Shown piece by piece: positions 11,246 through 22,873 of a DNA stretch of 64,000 bases. The notes beneath the pieces are model-generated. The model did not search any database. It was given only the letters and a program-made list of their open reading frames with translations, and was not told the origin of the DNA. Position 1 is the stretch's first letter. Every line of letters starts with the position of its first letter. The translations under genes and the position numbers were made by a program. The stretch comes from Sclerotiophoma versabilis (Eukaryota > Ascomycota > Dothideomycetes > Pleosporales > Didymellaceae), in the NCBI GenBank assembly GCA_012274445.1, contig JAAROD010000004.1:372001-436000 (forward strand). The letters are read 5' to 3'.

Positions 11246-11817
11246 CCTTGGGTGTTGACAGATGGTAAGGCAGGTGGTTGTGGGATACGTTGGTGACTGA
11301 GGTGCAGTTGCCAGTGAGGTTATAGGTTTGGAAAGGCTTTACTTCACGCCTGTGAAGTGGTCATTAGACGTGTAAAGTGGTAAGTTCTCCAATAATAGTG
11401 GAGCTTGCGCGACTATCCTAAGGTTGGTGTTGGTGTGCATGCATGTCAGCGCACGCCATTGCGCGGCAAAATCTACCAAATATGGAAGGTAAGAACATGA
11501 TAAATCATGATGCAAGAGCATACGGGTTGCTGGTGTACAATACAGCTAGTAACACATGCTGAAGAAAATGACTGTGAACAGTGCGCATAAATAAGGCTCA
11601 CTTGCTACAACATCGCTCCATGTATGCGAATGCAGAACCACTCGTGGGTACAGAGAAAGTAGAGGGGTATATTGCTGAGAGCGTATGTAGAAAAGGGTAT
11701 CGTTAAGTAGAAGCAAAAGACACAAAAGAAGATAACTGCGCAAACGGTGGAACTGAACAATAGGAAGGCCGTGGCAAGAACGCATCAAACTCGAGAGAAA
11801 GCGTACAAAAAACATCC
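11246..11817. other. Intergenic, no gene recognised
   Basis: About 570 bp between the start of the sulfotransferase-like gene and the 3' end of the transcription factor gene. Short frames here lack recognisable content; it presumably holds the promoter of the former and the terminator of the latter. Confidence 0.5.
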
Positions 11818-14800
11818 TCAGATGCCCCAATCATCCCAACCATGATCGAGCATCCTCTCAATCTGAACGATGGCCTCATTGATGATTTCTCCACAGTCAG
11901 GCCTGGGGGAGCCTACACTAACGTCTGTTGCGTATTGCTCGTTCCGAAACGCGCCGCGCAGGTGCATTTTGACCCAAAGAAGAAGACTTTTACAGCCGGT
12001 ATGACACGCTTCTACATTGAATGAGGTGATATCCTCAATTGTAGATGACAAGAAGCGCGAAGTGTTGGATAAGATCTCGTAATATGACAATGAGGGTCTC
12101 CGGTCTGAGGAGGTGTAAGGTGAGCTTTGTTGGAATCCTGCAAGACGGGGTATAGGTTCCAAATACATCGATTGAGGCGCCCCATGGAATTGTATCCCGG
12201 ATTGTGATGTCATGGTCATACTCGAGTGCGGCAGCGAGCGTTGTGGCGAGAAGCCTGACACGAGAAGTCTGCTACTTGCGGCAGCAGTTGCGGCCCATAG
12301 TACCAGAGCGGCGAGGAATATGCCCAACTCATTGCCCAAGCCAAAAGTCAGCGGCATGCTGGTTTCGAGAGACAATTTCAATATGGCAACAGATATATGC
12401 AAAGCCTCTGTAGTCGGTTGGGGAGCGTCATCTACAGGGCATAACCAAAGTTGACTTATCCACTCTTGAAGAGTAGAACTCAGTGCGGAACACTCTTCTT
12501 GAGATGTCAATTTTGTACCAAAGACCCAGGTCTCGCCAGCGACAGACAAGAGGGCACGCATTGGTAGCAGTTGCGCAAGCTTTGCGGTCAATAGCTGGAG
12601 TTGGGTTTCTGAAGAATTGCTAAGGAGATGTTCTAGAGTTGCGCCCATGCCAAACTCGGGTCCATTGATGTGGTCGTAGTGTGCTGCGACAAGCACTGCA
12701 GACTGAAAATGATTGTAGCGCCCATTGAATTGTGTTTGCAAAGCTTCGCGAACTGTAGTAGGCATTTCTGATTGCTCTCGAGCAACTACGACCCATTCAG
12801 AAGCTGTTGTTGCGTCCCACAGCGATTCGTGTACCGGAAATGCAAGATCGTCGCTCATAATCTGCAGAGACCGCTCCCGATCGCGCGCAAGTAGAGTGGC
12901 TTGTTGGAATTCCAGCACGTAGCACGACAAGAGTAGGTGCTGTCTTGCAGATAGTTTTGCCCATTGTATCCAACGGTCGTCGATGTTGTCTTCCGAGGTG
13001 GGAAAAAGAAGATGAAGATCAAGGATAGCAGATGGATGGAGGGTCCGTATGCCAGCCAACTTTGGAAGCGTAAGCAATTTGGCATGAAGAGTTAGGTGGA
13101 AATCTTGGTACCTTCTGATACATAAGCTCAAAACGTGGGGACAGTGCCTTTGAGCAGCGCTGCGCACAGTACTGTGAAAAAACTTCTACTAGAAAGATGG
13201 CTTGACTGTCGCACAATCTATCACAGCCGGTACGGTTCATTTGCTCTCTCTTCCAATTGTTAGTTTCTGGCTTTTTGAAGAATGCGCTAAAGAGATAGTA
13301 CCTGAGAGAGTAGTCCGACACAAAGTTTGTGAAGCTCCCGAGCTTTACGCTTTTGGCTGGCATCATTGCTATACTGTAGATCGATCGCGATCATTGCGGC
13401 GTAGAGCATGGGCGAGAGCTCTAGGCGAGCGAAGGTGAATCGATGGACGACGGGGAAAGTGGGATGAAAGAGCCTCCAGTAGTTGTTCAGCCATTGCTCA
13501 AACGGATAAGCGCGCACAATCTGGCTCATACCGTAATATTCTCCTGGGAAGAGCTGTGCTCCTTCCTCATTATCCATCTGGACCACATTGTGTGGGTCGT
13601 ACTGTCCGTAGTGTGACATCGCATCGATACCAGCATGCATCGGCATGCTGGAGGTAGGTAACGATACAGGCGTGTAGGGGAAGCTCGATGCAACGATGTT
13701 CTTCTCGTCAGACGACCAAGAGTAGGGTATCGAAATGGTTGATGTGGGCGACTGCGAAGCGTGTGTCCAAGTCTGCTCAATGAAGGAGGCATTCGAGGAT
13801 GCGCGAGTTCGGACTACGCCGTAGCCATATGGCGGAGTTGCGTAAATATGACCAAATTCAGGACCAGGGGCTGGAGAAGCATAACCACTTGAGCAAGAGT
13901 ACGGCGACTGCACGAAAGAGTCGTGCCATGCGCCGCTTGCAGCCATGCCATCAACCGGAACTGGGCCTGATATGGAGTGCCGAGCTGGGTACGCTAAGTT
14001 CTGATGTTTCGAGTCACTAGGCCTGTATGTCAGTTACGCGCTCGCAGGAATGGTTATCTGTGCAGAAAGGAGATAGACGGAAATTTTCATGAAGACTTCT
14101 TAGGCATGTGTGTTAATACAAACTCACTTTGTATGAGTCTTTAGACTTGGACTATAATGAGAGATATGATTGCTGGAATTTGAAGGAGCAATCTTTGGAG
14201 TACGAGGAAGTTGAGGAGTACGAAACAGACTTGGATTGTACCTTGGAAATGGTGTGATCTCTTGCTGAGGAGACATCACCTGCTGCTGAGGATATGATAT
14301 AGTAGGCGGGATTGTACTGGCAGGTACCATAGGTAGTGTCGCCAGTGCTGCCGAAGGAGATGTGTGGGCAGAGTGCTCGGTACTGGAAACAGAAGGCTGG
14401 CGAGATGCATTGCCAAATTCGTTGCTGGATCCTTTTAGCAAACAAAGGAAGTCCGAGAAACGTGAAAACTCACTGTCGGTCCTCATGTCGTTGGAGAAGG
14501 TCAGATCGATAAAAGGTTTTGCCACAATGGGGGTATTTGCAGGCCATAGCACCTTCCTGAGCGTGGTTTCGCTGGTGGCGCCTGACATATAGGGTCAGAT
14601 CAAGGTACTTGCATAAAAGTGCGTTGACTCACCTCAAGTGCTCTGCACGAGTATACGACTGGGACAAGGTCAGCGAGGTTCCATATGTTGGCCCCCGGAG
14701 AGAAGGGCACAGGGTCCTCCTATTGGTAACGGTTGCATCGACAGGTCATAAACAAACTTACACGTCCACATTCACATTCATGTACTTTGAGACCCTTCTT

Positions 14801-15109
14801 CGCTTTACTGACGCGCCCTGTCTTGGTGTAATTGACTGTAGACATGTTCTTCGGGCTTGTAGTTGACCGTTGCGCTGTGCGGGAAGAGCCGGCGTCGGAT
14901 CCGGTGGCGGTTGTCTTAGTAATACCGCAACGGCGTCGAGAAGACGTAGGTTCTGTATCTGCAATAGTACCATTCGATGATGTTGATGATCTCTTTCGAC
15001 GTTTGTCTTTTGCTGAAGCAGCAGTGATGGTAGGGATATCTTTAGGCTGTTGCTGTTGCTCGATAGTCAAGGCCAAGAGGCTGGTACTCGTCTCACGGGG
15101 TTCGGGCAT
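11818..15109 (-). CDS. C2H2 zinc finger transcription factor with fungal-specific transcription factor domain
   Basis: I reconstruct seven exons on the minus strand: 15109-14762, 14658-14633, 14581-14474, 14424-14128, 14022-13302, 13249-13112 and 13059-11818, giving 959 residues. All introns are GT...AG, 49-105 bp, several with CTAAC or CTGAC branch points. Two fingers emerge only after splicing. Finger 1 has C112-x1-C114-x12-H127-x3-H131, including the common SYTRAEHLRRH helix. Finger 2 has C139-x4-C144-x12-H157-x3-H161. Ser/Thr/Gln/Pro-rich linkers follow. From about residue 435 onward lies an all-helical region with the FHPTFPVVHRF element, typical of the PF04082 fungal regulatory domain that accompanies paired C2H2 fingers. 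The start is the ATG at 15109; the frame upstream begins with TTG. Target genes are unknown. It is a nuclear DNA-binding regulator by family. Confidence 0.85.
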
Positions 15110-18100
15110 AATCGACAGAGGAGGCGAGACGATGTATATACTGGAGCCGAAGACGATGGGGCCAGGAGAGATCGGAGCCGTGAGTGGAGTCTCGGGTAAG
15201 GTCAATCAAACGGTCCAGAACTGGTTGTACGGCAGACAGTTAAGAGCTAATCGTCATTACTTGGACAAGCCGACGTGTTTCCCACACAATGACGATAGGC
15301 AGGCTGGAGACGTGGGGAAGAATTAAGGGACGAGCGTCCGGGCAACGTCCTACTAGATGGTGTGAAGTGGGCCAGAAATGGAGTGCCAGCCGATCCAAAT
15401 TAGGATCTTGGTGATGTAGGGATGAAAGAAGGATGCACTGCGCCCACGTGCATTTGGAGAAAGACACCGTAAATACGTGCAGGCTGTGCCTGAGCCAAAC
15501 CCGAATGCGGTTCGAGGTTGAGACTATAGGACTGTCGACGAGCGACAAGGTATGCTCGAAGTCCGAATCGCGCTTGTAAAATGACAGGGGACATGCTGAG
15601 GAATCGCCAATGGCGATGCTGTGGACGACCAAGAACCATGTCCAAAGATGGAGCCACGGGCATGGCTGCGAGCGTGTAAGCGAACGGTTCCATAAGCAGC
15701 CCAGGACGAAAGAGCATCCGCGCACCAAAAATGGGGCACGGGATAGGGTCCTCAACTGAATGGAGGCTGGCACCGCAACGCCATGTTGCGGACCGTCCCT
15801 GCCTCAAAACACCCAAGTAGAGCGCGGCACACGCTGCGATGAAGGGTGGCTTGGTACCCGAAATAGCGACTCGCCAAAAGCGCCCGTGCGCTCAGCCTTC
15901 CTGCAACGGCACACCATTCCTGCTTGCTTACGCCAACGCGCAGAATCACCACATGCAGATAAGGCGACCGTGTTTGCAGGAATAGCAGGACGCAATTTTG
16001 CGGTGCATCTAGATGACATTATTTCATGGTCATACACCACGTCTGTCGCTCCGTGTCCTGGTATTGGCGTTGCATGCCTGGTGTGATGCCCCTGCAGACG
16101 CTGTACAATACCGGGCTAGTGCGTTTGTGCAAGGCGCCTTTCATTGGCGTGAAGTGTACTGGCCCGGCGCGGTAGCGGCAGATGTGTAGTGTCATCTGTA
16201 GCCCTGCCAGCTTGAGATGAGTCGTGGAGAACACCGAGAATCAGTCTGTTTGATAATGTCCGCCCAGTCGGCCGCCGTGAACGGTGAATGACGGGTGCAT
16301 CGGAGGTAACATCAATTTCGAGCTGCTGCATGTCGTGAGGAGGCAGACCCATGATCTTTGCCTTGGTACCGCTTATTCGCTGATGCGCAGAAATGAAGAG
16401 CGTAAGCCCGGTGAAGAGTCCCTCCGCGCAAGCCATGCGGCTATCGTTGTAGCCAGGCCGCGATCCCATACCAATCGGGACAAGCTTTCTCCAATCTCCA
16501 CACAGACGGCTGCTAGTAAGAGGCTTTGGGAGGCCTGATGGTATCAGCGCACCCACCCACGCAAAGCTTGGGAACACGTCAACCAGCCCTTTTGCTCGTT
16601 TTCAGCCTTTCAAGGCTCGGGCGCGAACGCAAGGCATTAGATCCACCAACGGCGCGCAGATTGGCGTGGTCGAGGGGTCTTGCAAGGTCGTTGACTTCGT
16701 CTTCTCAAACTTGTCTGAGGTTCGGTGCATGCTCTTCTCCTGAAGGACTGCACGTCACCTGTCGCGTTAGGTTTGCGCCTGTATCCCCTGAATTCTGCAT
16801 GAGCCTATGTGCATATCGAAGTGCGGGAGGATCTAAGAGCCGACCCAGAGCCGCGTAGGGCGGTTTGAAGAACCTGCTTGTCGCACGTTGCCTGGGGGGC
16901 GGCGTGCCTTACTTTCCATGCGGTCGGGATAGGGCAGCCATGCCCTTGTGAGGGTCGGGAAAGAGACCGAGACACTGGTCAGTTGGAAAAAAGAACCCTG
17001 GCGAACCGTCCGACTGCCCACGCGCATACAGGATGCTATAGCCGAAGAACGGCTGGCGCGTAAAAGATAGAAATGAGCCCAAGTACGACTACCCTGAGGC
17101 AGCACGCTTGTCCTTTAGCCAAGCCCACCCGTTTTGTCGAGCTTGGACGACGGTCAGAGTGGTATGTGCGTGGATGTGATGTCAATCATCCACGCTGTCA
17201 CCGAATGTGCCATTTGCTTCTTTGGTGCAAGCGCACAAACTCAAAGTCACTGGCGACTCTGGCAAGCTCGGAGACGGCGCTTCGAATCAAGTGGTCTTTT
17301 GCGAGGTGGGATACTGTACGATTTCGCAATGCATTCCGATTCCAAGAGGCGCTTAACGCCGGAGTGAGTGAGAACTCAAACCACTGCACAGGGAACAGGC
17401 GTCACAATTTGTGAAGGCGTGTGCCGTCAGCCAGCTGCGGGGTGTATACCAGATAAGGACATTCTGACACGTCGGCACGTGTCTGATCCCGCCAAGGGGT
17501 TGCTGATCTTCGCAGAATCATCACAGGCTGCGTCGTTTTGCACTCGATATGCCCATGTCAACAATGATCTTGCTGTGCTATTCCAGGTCTCCCATGCTAA
17601 TATAGAGCTTCAACGACATGGTTTCTAGGTTGGGACGGTATTTTTTCGCCGTATGTCCTGGTGCTCGCCGTTCATCAGATGTGGCCAGGGAAAAGTGAGT
17701 CGCTTGGGCGCATCTCGGTGGATTGTGGGTAATCTGGACTATGAAGATGAAGGCGATCAGGCGATTGTCGGCGCTAGGCGCTAGGCGCTAGCAGCCTGGC
17801 TCCTTCCTTCCTCCACCAACACCACCAACACCACCAACCCTAGACCACTTCTGATTCCATCAACTATCGCCAACCCCAACAACTGCATTTGGCGCAGCTC
17901 GAAAAGAGCACACGTCTATCGCCAAAGCTCAGTTGTGGTCATGATCGTCGCTGCGATGCATGCTACGTCTCGCTTCTTCAACACTTTCACGGTATCCTCG
18001 GTCTCGCCGGCTGCGCGAACTCCTGCTAGATTTAGCATCGAAGGATTCGCCGCGCAGCTCAAATTTGTTGCTCTTCATCTCCCTGCATGTCGTGATCAGG

Positions 18101-21100
18101 ATTGCTTTGGAAACAGTCAAGATTCAGCACGTGCAGCGCCAGCCCTGTCGCGAAAACTGACCAATGCAGTTGTTCATCGCCGACCTCCACTCGCAGGGAT
18201 GCGCAGCCGCTTGGTGCATCCTTCGACCCATTGTTATCAGAGCCTGCGGCCTGCACAGAAGCTGCTCGCTGTGTGGGTGTATCATTCGACACAGTAGAGC
18301 TATGTAAAGCTCATGTTCTGATGGCTGCACGAAGCAAAGGCCACAGCCTCACTGCCAGCTTTCTGTTGGTGTGGGGAAGCAAAAGAACGCTAGCGGGCTG
18401 CTCCTTCCCGGTGCTAAACATAGGTCATTGCGCTGCGCATGGACCTATGTTCGTGAGGCTGAACTCCTTCATCTGTAAAGAGTCTGCCTTGCTAATTGTA
18501 CAACAAACTCCGTCATCGTTATGAAACGCATGTCCATCTGATATTCGGCTATGGTGTATATACTCTGAGTTATTTTTGACCTCATCAATGCAGTCACGGC
18601 AACGGCAACCACGCAGCGAACCTGCTGACATTCGAACGGGACAGCCTCCAGCCTTGCGCCCGCTTTGTGCGTCCTTTGGCCTGAGCTGCACATGCCCCCA
18701 AGATGTATTCCACAAGGCTGTTAGCTGTATGAGTATAGCGCACCGAATCGTTGTGAGGTAAGCCTGCCAGCCTAAGGCTGAAAATATCCACTGTTTAACT
18801 CCAGTCTCAACCACACTGTCGTCAAGCCACTTGGACATCTCTTTAGATATAGTATGTAGGTATTCAAGCCTTCCATTTCCACCTGTAAGGCCGAACTTGC
18901 TGTGGAAAATACCCATCGGGACCTCACATAAGCACTCTAATGATCCTGCGGATATACAACCCGAATCATGTCCATTCGCATCCAGCCTTGCCTTTCTTGA
19001 ACAGCATCCTTTTTTTTGCGAGTCACGTCTATACATCACGCTTATGTTTCGATGCTGTCGATCATGGATGTTCCTTCCTCAAATCTAAGGCAGCACACTC
19101 GGCATCTCGGCTTTCCCAAGATTATTCCTCTGCACTCTACGCGTCCAAGCTGTCCCATTGCTGCAGCTCACGTCCAGATTACCTGATGGGCGTTTGCTCC
19201 GAAGCCTCTTGAAAGCTTCTTTGACTCAACTTACCCAACGGGCGGGCAGCAAGCGCACGTTGCTTAAGCATCATCCGTGGAATCGTTGATTCCCGACGCC
19301 CTGGTTTCATCTTACCCACCCCTTCCCCCTGCATTACGAACCAGCATCATTGCAGACCCACACCTCACGTACCTTCCCCTCGGACCCCCCGACGATCAAA
19401 AACAACAATCGCAGGATTTTGGCAGGATGTGACAAACATTTGACACACGCGAAAAGATCCTGCAGCAGAGGTGTCCTTCCGATGCCCACACCGCTTTTCA
19501 ACGTGGCAGCTACGTACTGAGACATCCTAGAAAAGCATTACGTGTCTGATAGAGGTCACATTGAGGGTATCAAGCGATTAGAGGATAGAGTGAGCATCCC
19601 CCACGTTGGGCAATTATAGGCGCAAGTGGCTAGAGTATCTTACGTGTACCAACCACGCATAGACCTAGGACACAGGGTTCCAATTCCATGCTAAGTGCGA
19701 TTCCTAAGCTTTCCAACGTCCATCACAATGAAACAAACACCCCACTGGAAGTGAACATGCGTGAACTTCCGTAAAAAAGTGTTAGGAACTTCTTCCCATA
19801 ACACTACAAAATCATTGAAAATGAAAGTACGAAACGGGTTCGTCCAATTATCACTCTTTTCTGTCTTGGGTCTTTGATTTGGGGCGAGAAGTGAGCTTGA
19901 TTGCACCAAGACCGCAGACGTCCCAGAACTGAAAGCCTTCCTCAGCAACATTATCGACCAGCAACTCGCCCCTTACAAGCCGGCCTGGATCAAAGACGGT
20001 CACGCAAACACACTTCGCTGTCCAGCACTCAGTATGGTAGGCTATGTGGAAAGTAGTTTGGTAGTCTTGGGACGTAGGAGGCAACTGGCTTGGAAAGGGG
20101 GAAGAGCGAAGCAGAGCTTCCACTGCCGAGAAAGGAAAAAAGTAGAGATAAATCCGAGCCAATGTCTCAGATACTTTAGGATCTGCCGACACCAAATTTC
20201 GCTGTATCTAATGAATTATGTAGCAGGTCGAGCTCAAGTTGGATAATGTCATAGCCTTGACAATGCAAATTGATTTCTTATCACTCTTACTTTCTGATGA
20301 AGACAAAAGTTACTCGTAATACCGAAGTCTTATTAAAAGCGGATGACTCTACATAAATGCCCCAGCTGAACTCTCAACGCATAAAACCATCCGATTGATG
20401 CCAGAATCCATGGCAAAGCTCGTCTAAGTAGTCGTCAATGTGCTGGCTACCTCCAAGAAGTATGATGATACCCATCAGCTATGGTGGATGAGCGATAGGC
20501 TCCCGAGCTGCTCAGGGTCGTGCTGAACGTTGGAGACACTGCATTGGCACCTAACCTTTTCCACTTCCTGTCCATTAGTCTTGGCTGCAAGTCCAGTTCC
20601 TGGTCGAAGGGTGAAGCGCGGTCATTGTTGATATCAATAGAAAGGAAGTTTACAAGCAGCCAAGAGCTAAGAGTGAAGGCCATCTCGCAGGGCTAGCTGA
20701 AAGTGATACATACGTCGTAAGAAATGTATATATTATTTATTACAGTCTACAAGCCTTGCTTTTCTTTGTATGAAATGAATGCTGCATCAGGACTCGATTA
20801 CTATTCGGCAGCATGCCCTACACCAGACATCCAGTTTTCTTGGAATATTGTGATGCTCTTATGATACCCAGTTCAATATAATCGTTGTGCACGCTTTCAC
20901 CAAGGCTACCTGTGGACGTCTTTGGTGGAGTTTAGGGTATCTCGACAATAATAGTTGGTATCTACACTACCATGTTTAGCGTGACTCTAGCTGTAAGTCA
21001 ATTTAAATTTGAGAAGGTTCTAGTAACCCTGCTGTTCTGTGTTAATACTCCTGTATGAGACTACCTTTCCTTCATTTTTCTTTGTGTCGTTGACAATCCT

Positions 21101-21574
21101 GGTAACAGCCTAAAAAAGCGGGCATTGCACGGCCCGAGTTACATTGATTCTGCTATATCAAGGCTGGGTATGGTTATGAAACCCTCCTCTGGTACAGATG
21201 ATGTGCTCGCAATGAAGAGTGGGAATATCACCAAAAAAAAAGAGAGAATCATTACCACCAAAGCTTGAATAAACAGTAGCTTAATTATGGTCCAGAAACG
21301 GCGCCGTTCCCGCGCACACATAACAACGCTCTAGCACAGGCTCCTGCTCTGTCAGGGCAGGACTCAACTTTTTACCATCAATCGTACCAAGAAGAGTAGT
21401 GCAGAACAAAAACATCAGCATTTGCAGTTACGTGCGCTAGGAATCCCGAGTGTCTCCTGCACCAAAACAAGTACGCATTTCTGGTCCACAGTCTTGTCTC
21501 ACTCAAATGCGGATATCGGTCAACTGTCCTCTCGTCCTGCGTCTCTTATGCGCACTTCATCTCTCTGTCGACAC
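15110..21574. other. Gene-poor 6.5 kb region
   Basis: Between the transcription factor and the small gene at 21.6 kb there are many short frames on both strands, but none combines an ATG, a recognisable motif and sensible splice sites. Minor simple repeats occur near 17775-17795 (GCGCTAG units) and 17810-17845 (ACCACCAAC units). The right part (about 19.5-21.4 kb) is more AT-rich. Frames such as 18425-19039 and 19851-20195 on the minus strand remain possible but unsupported. I find no transposon protein or terminal repeat here. Confidence 0.4.
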
Positions 21575-21956
21575 TCACGCCACGAAAAACAAGCTCGCAC
21601 CAAGCCTCTTATCGCCTTTCCCCTCCCCTTCTTTCTCCTTCCTCTTTTCCTCATCCGGGAACCCATTGCAATCGTAGCCCGTCCTTTTCTTCGCTTCATC
21701 ATAGCTGATATGCTGTACCTGTCGCGCTTTACGCTCCTTATCTTCTTCTTGCAGCTTATTGAGAAAGCCTTTGAGGCCTTGGGCGGGCTTTGTGTCTGTC
21801 GGCTTAGCTGAATTGCCTTGAGGGAGGAGCGCGGTCGTAGAAGAGATTGACTGTTGCGAGGACATGATGGATGGTGAGGCTTCTGTTACGCGTTAGGATA
21901 GGGTGATGATGGAGGGACAGGCACTCACCTTTCGTTGTGGGGACTTGGTCTGACAT
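21575..21956 (-). CDS. Small lysine-rich protein of unknown function
   Basis: Two exons, 21956-21929 and 21882-21575, around a 46-bp intron with a perfect GTGAGT donor, CCTAAC branch point and ACAG acceptor, encode 111 residues. The ATG at 21956 is followed by a serine/threonine-rich N-terminus and then a predicted helical, strongly charged region with GFLNKLQEEDKERKARQ near residues 45-60 and a GYDCNGFP element near 78-85. The tail is a Lys/Glu run ending at the stop at 21575. There is no signal peptide or membrane segment. I do not recognise the family. The well-formed intron is the main argument that it is real; the last few residues could be altered by another intron. Confidence 0.5.
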
Positions 21957-22240
21957 GGCGGGTGAAGCGGTACAGGCAGCTAGGAAGAGAGTGTAAAGTT
22001 TACTGGAAGCGAGAAGGAGGCTGTCGTCGTTTTGTGGATGAGTAGAGCTGTCTAAATACCCGGTGAGGCTGTGCAGATACGGTGCGGCGCGGCACGAGCC
22101 TTGGCTAGTTGCCTGATCGTCGCTGAGGCAAGGATACTCCTGTTCTACACATCCGATCAGTACGATTACATACTAAGCCACTAGCGAATGATTCTTCACA
22201 GCATGTCGCAAAATCGCAAATGAAACATGCATGTACTGCG

Positions 22241-22546
22241 CTATCGACTACCCTCTCGGTAACTGTTCGTAAACGCATCATTCTCGTCATCGCTCTGGCT
22301 TTCGTTCTTTTTGTCCCCCTCGTCTTCCTCGTCCATGTCCAGAGTCAACCGTGCAACCTCGTACGCTGTATCACTTCCAAACGGCGTCGATACAGATGAC
22401 GCAGTAGCAGATGACGCAGTAGATTTTTCGACTGTGTGTGCTAAACTGATGTCTAGTGTTTGAGAGCTTGCCGGTTGACTGGTTGCGCTTGAGGAAGCTT
22501 GAGATGGCGAAGTGGGGATTAAAGGTGCGGAGATGCATGTCGGCAA
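22241..22546 (-). CDS. Possible exon of an acidic, serine-rich protein
   Basis: An open frame of about 100 codons ends at 22241. The first half is rich in Ser, Thr, Pro and Ala. The second half carries an acidic patch (MDEEDEGD, then SDDENDAF), composition unlike the adjacent frames. No ATG-initiated first exon could be fixed; a protein-like frame at about 22371-22670 in another register, with a GTAAGA site at about 22560, may contribute an upstream exon. Coordinates are therefore approximate and the function unknown. Confidence 0.3.
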   Translation of the reverse strand: MPTCISAPLIPTSPSQASSSATSQPASSQTLDISLAHTVEKSTASSATASSVSTPFGSDTAYEVARLTLDMDEEDEGDKKNESQSDDENDAFTNSYREGSR

Positions 22547-22873
22547 GGATACATCTTACGTCGGTCTTTTTGTCAAAATGTACATGTGTGCTCGGTTCTG
22601 GTATGGTCGGTGTTTGCAACACGTTTCTTGGTTCGAGATGGTAGGTCCGAGAGTGCCATGATCTGTACACCGTGTGAGTATTCGTCAGTGATAGCGAGGA
22701 AATATCTGACAGATGAAGTCGCGGTGCACAATCGACAACAATGTATGCATGCTGCGAGGACGGGTCAGCTGAGACACAAATGACACAGTTTTAGGCAAAT
22801 CCGTAAGTTTACGACATGTAAAAATCTGGTATTTGTCTCAAACTATTCAAAAGTACTTTTGCAGGTTAGGCCT

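Noticed and set aside
14625..14631. TGACTCA inside an intron of the C2H2 factor gene
   Set aside because: It overlaps the intron donor region and is not in a promoter; chance occurrence is likely. The same applies to 19222-19228.
18425..19039. Minus-strand frame of about 200 codons in the gene-poor region
   Set aside because: It opens with GTG, has no recognisable motif, overlaps several other frames and lacks supporting splice sites.
19851..20195. Minus-strand frame of 114 codons with several cysteines
   Set aside because: It looks somewhat protein-like, but no signal peptide, start context or family could be established.
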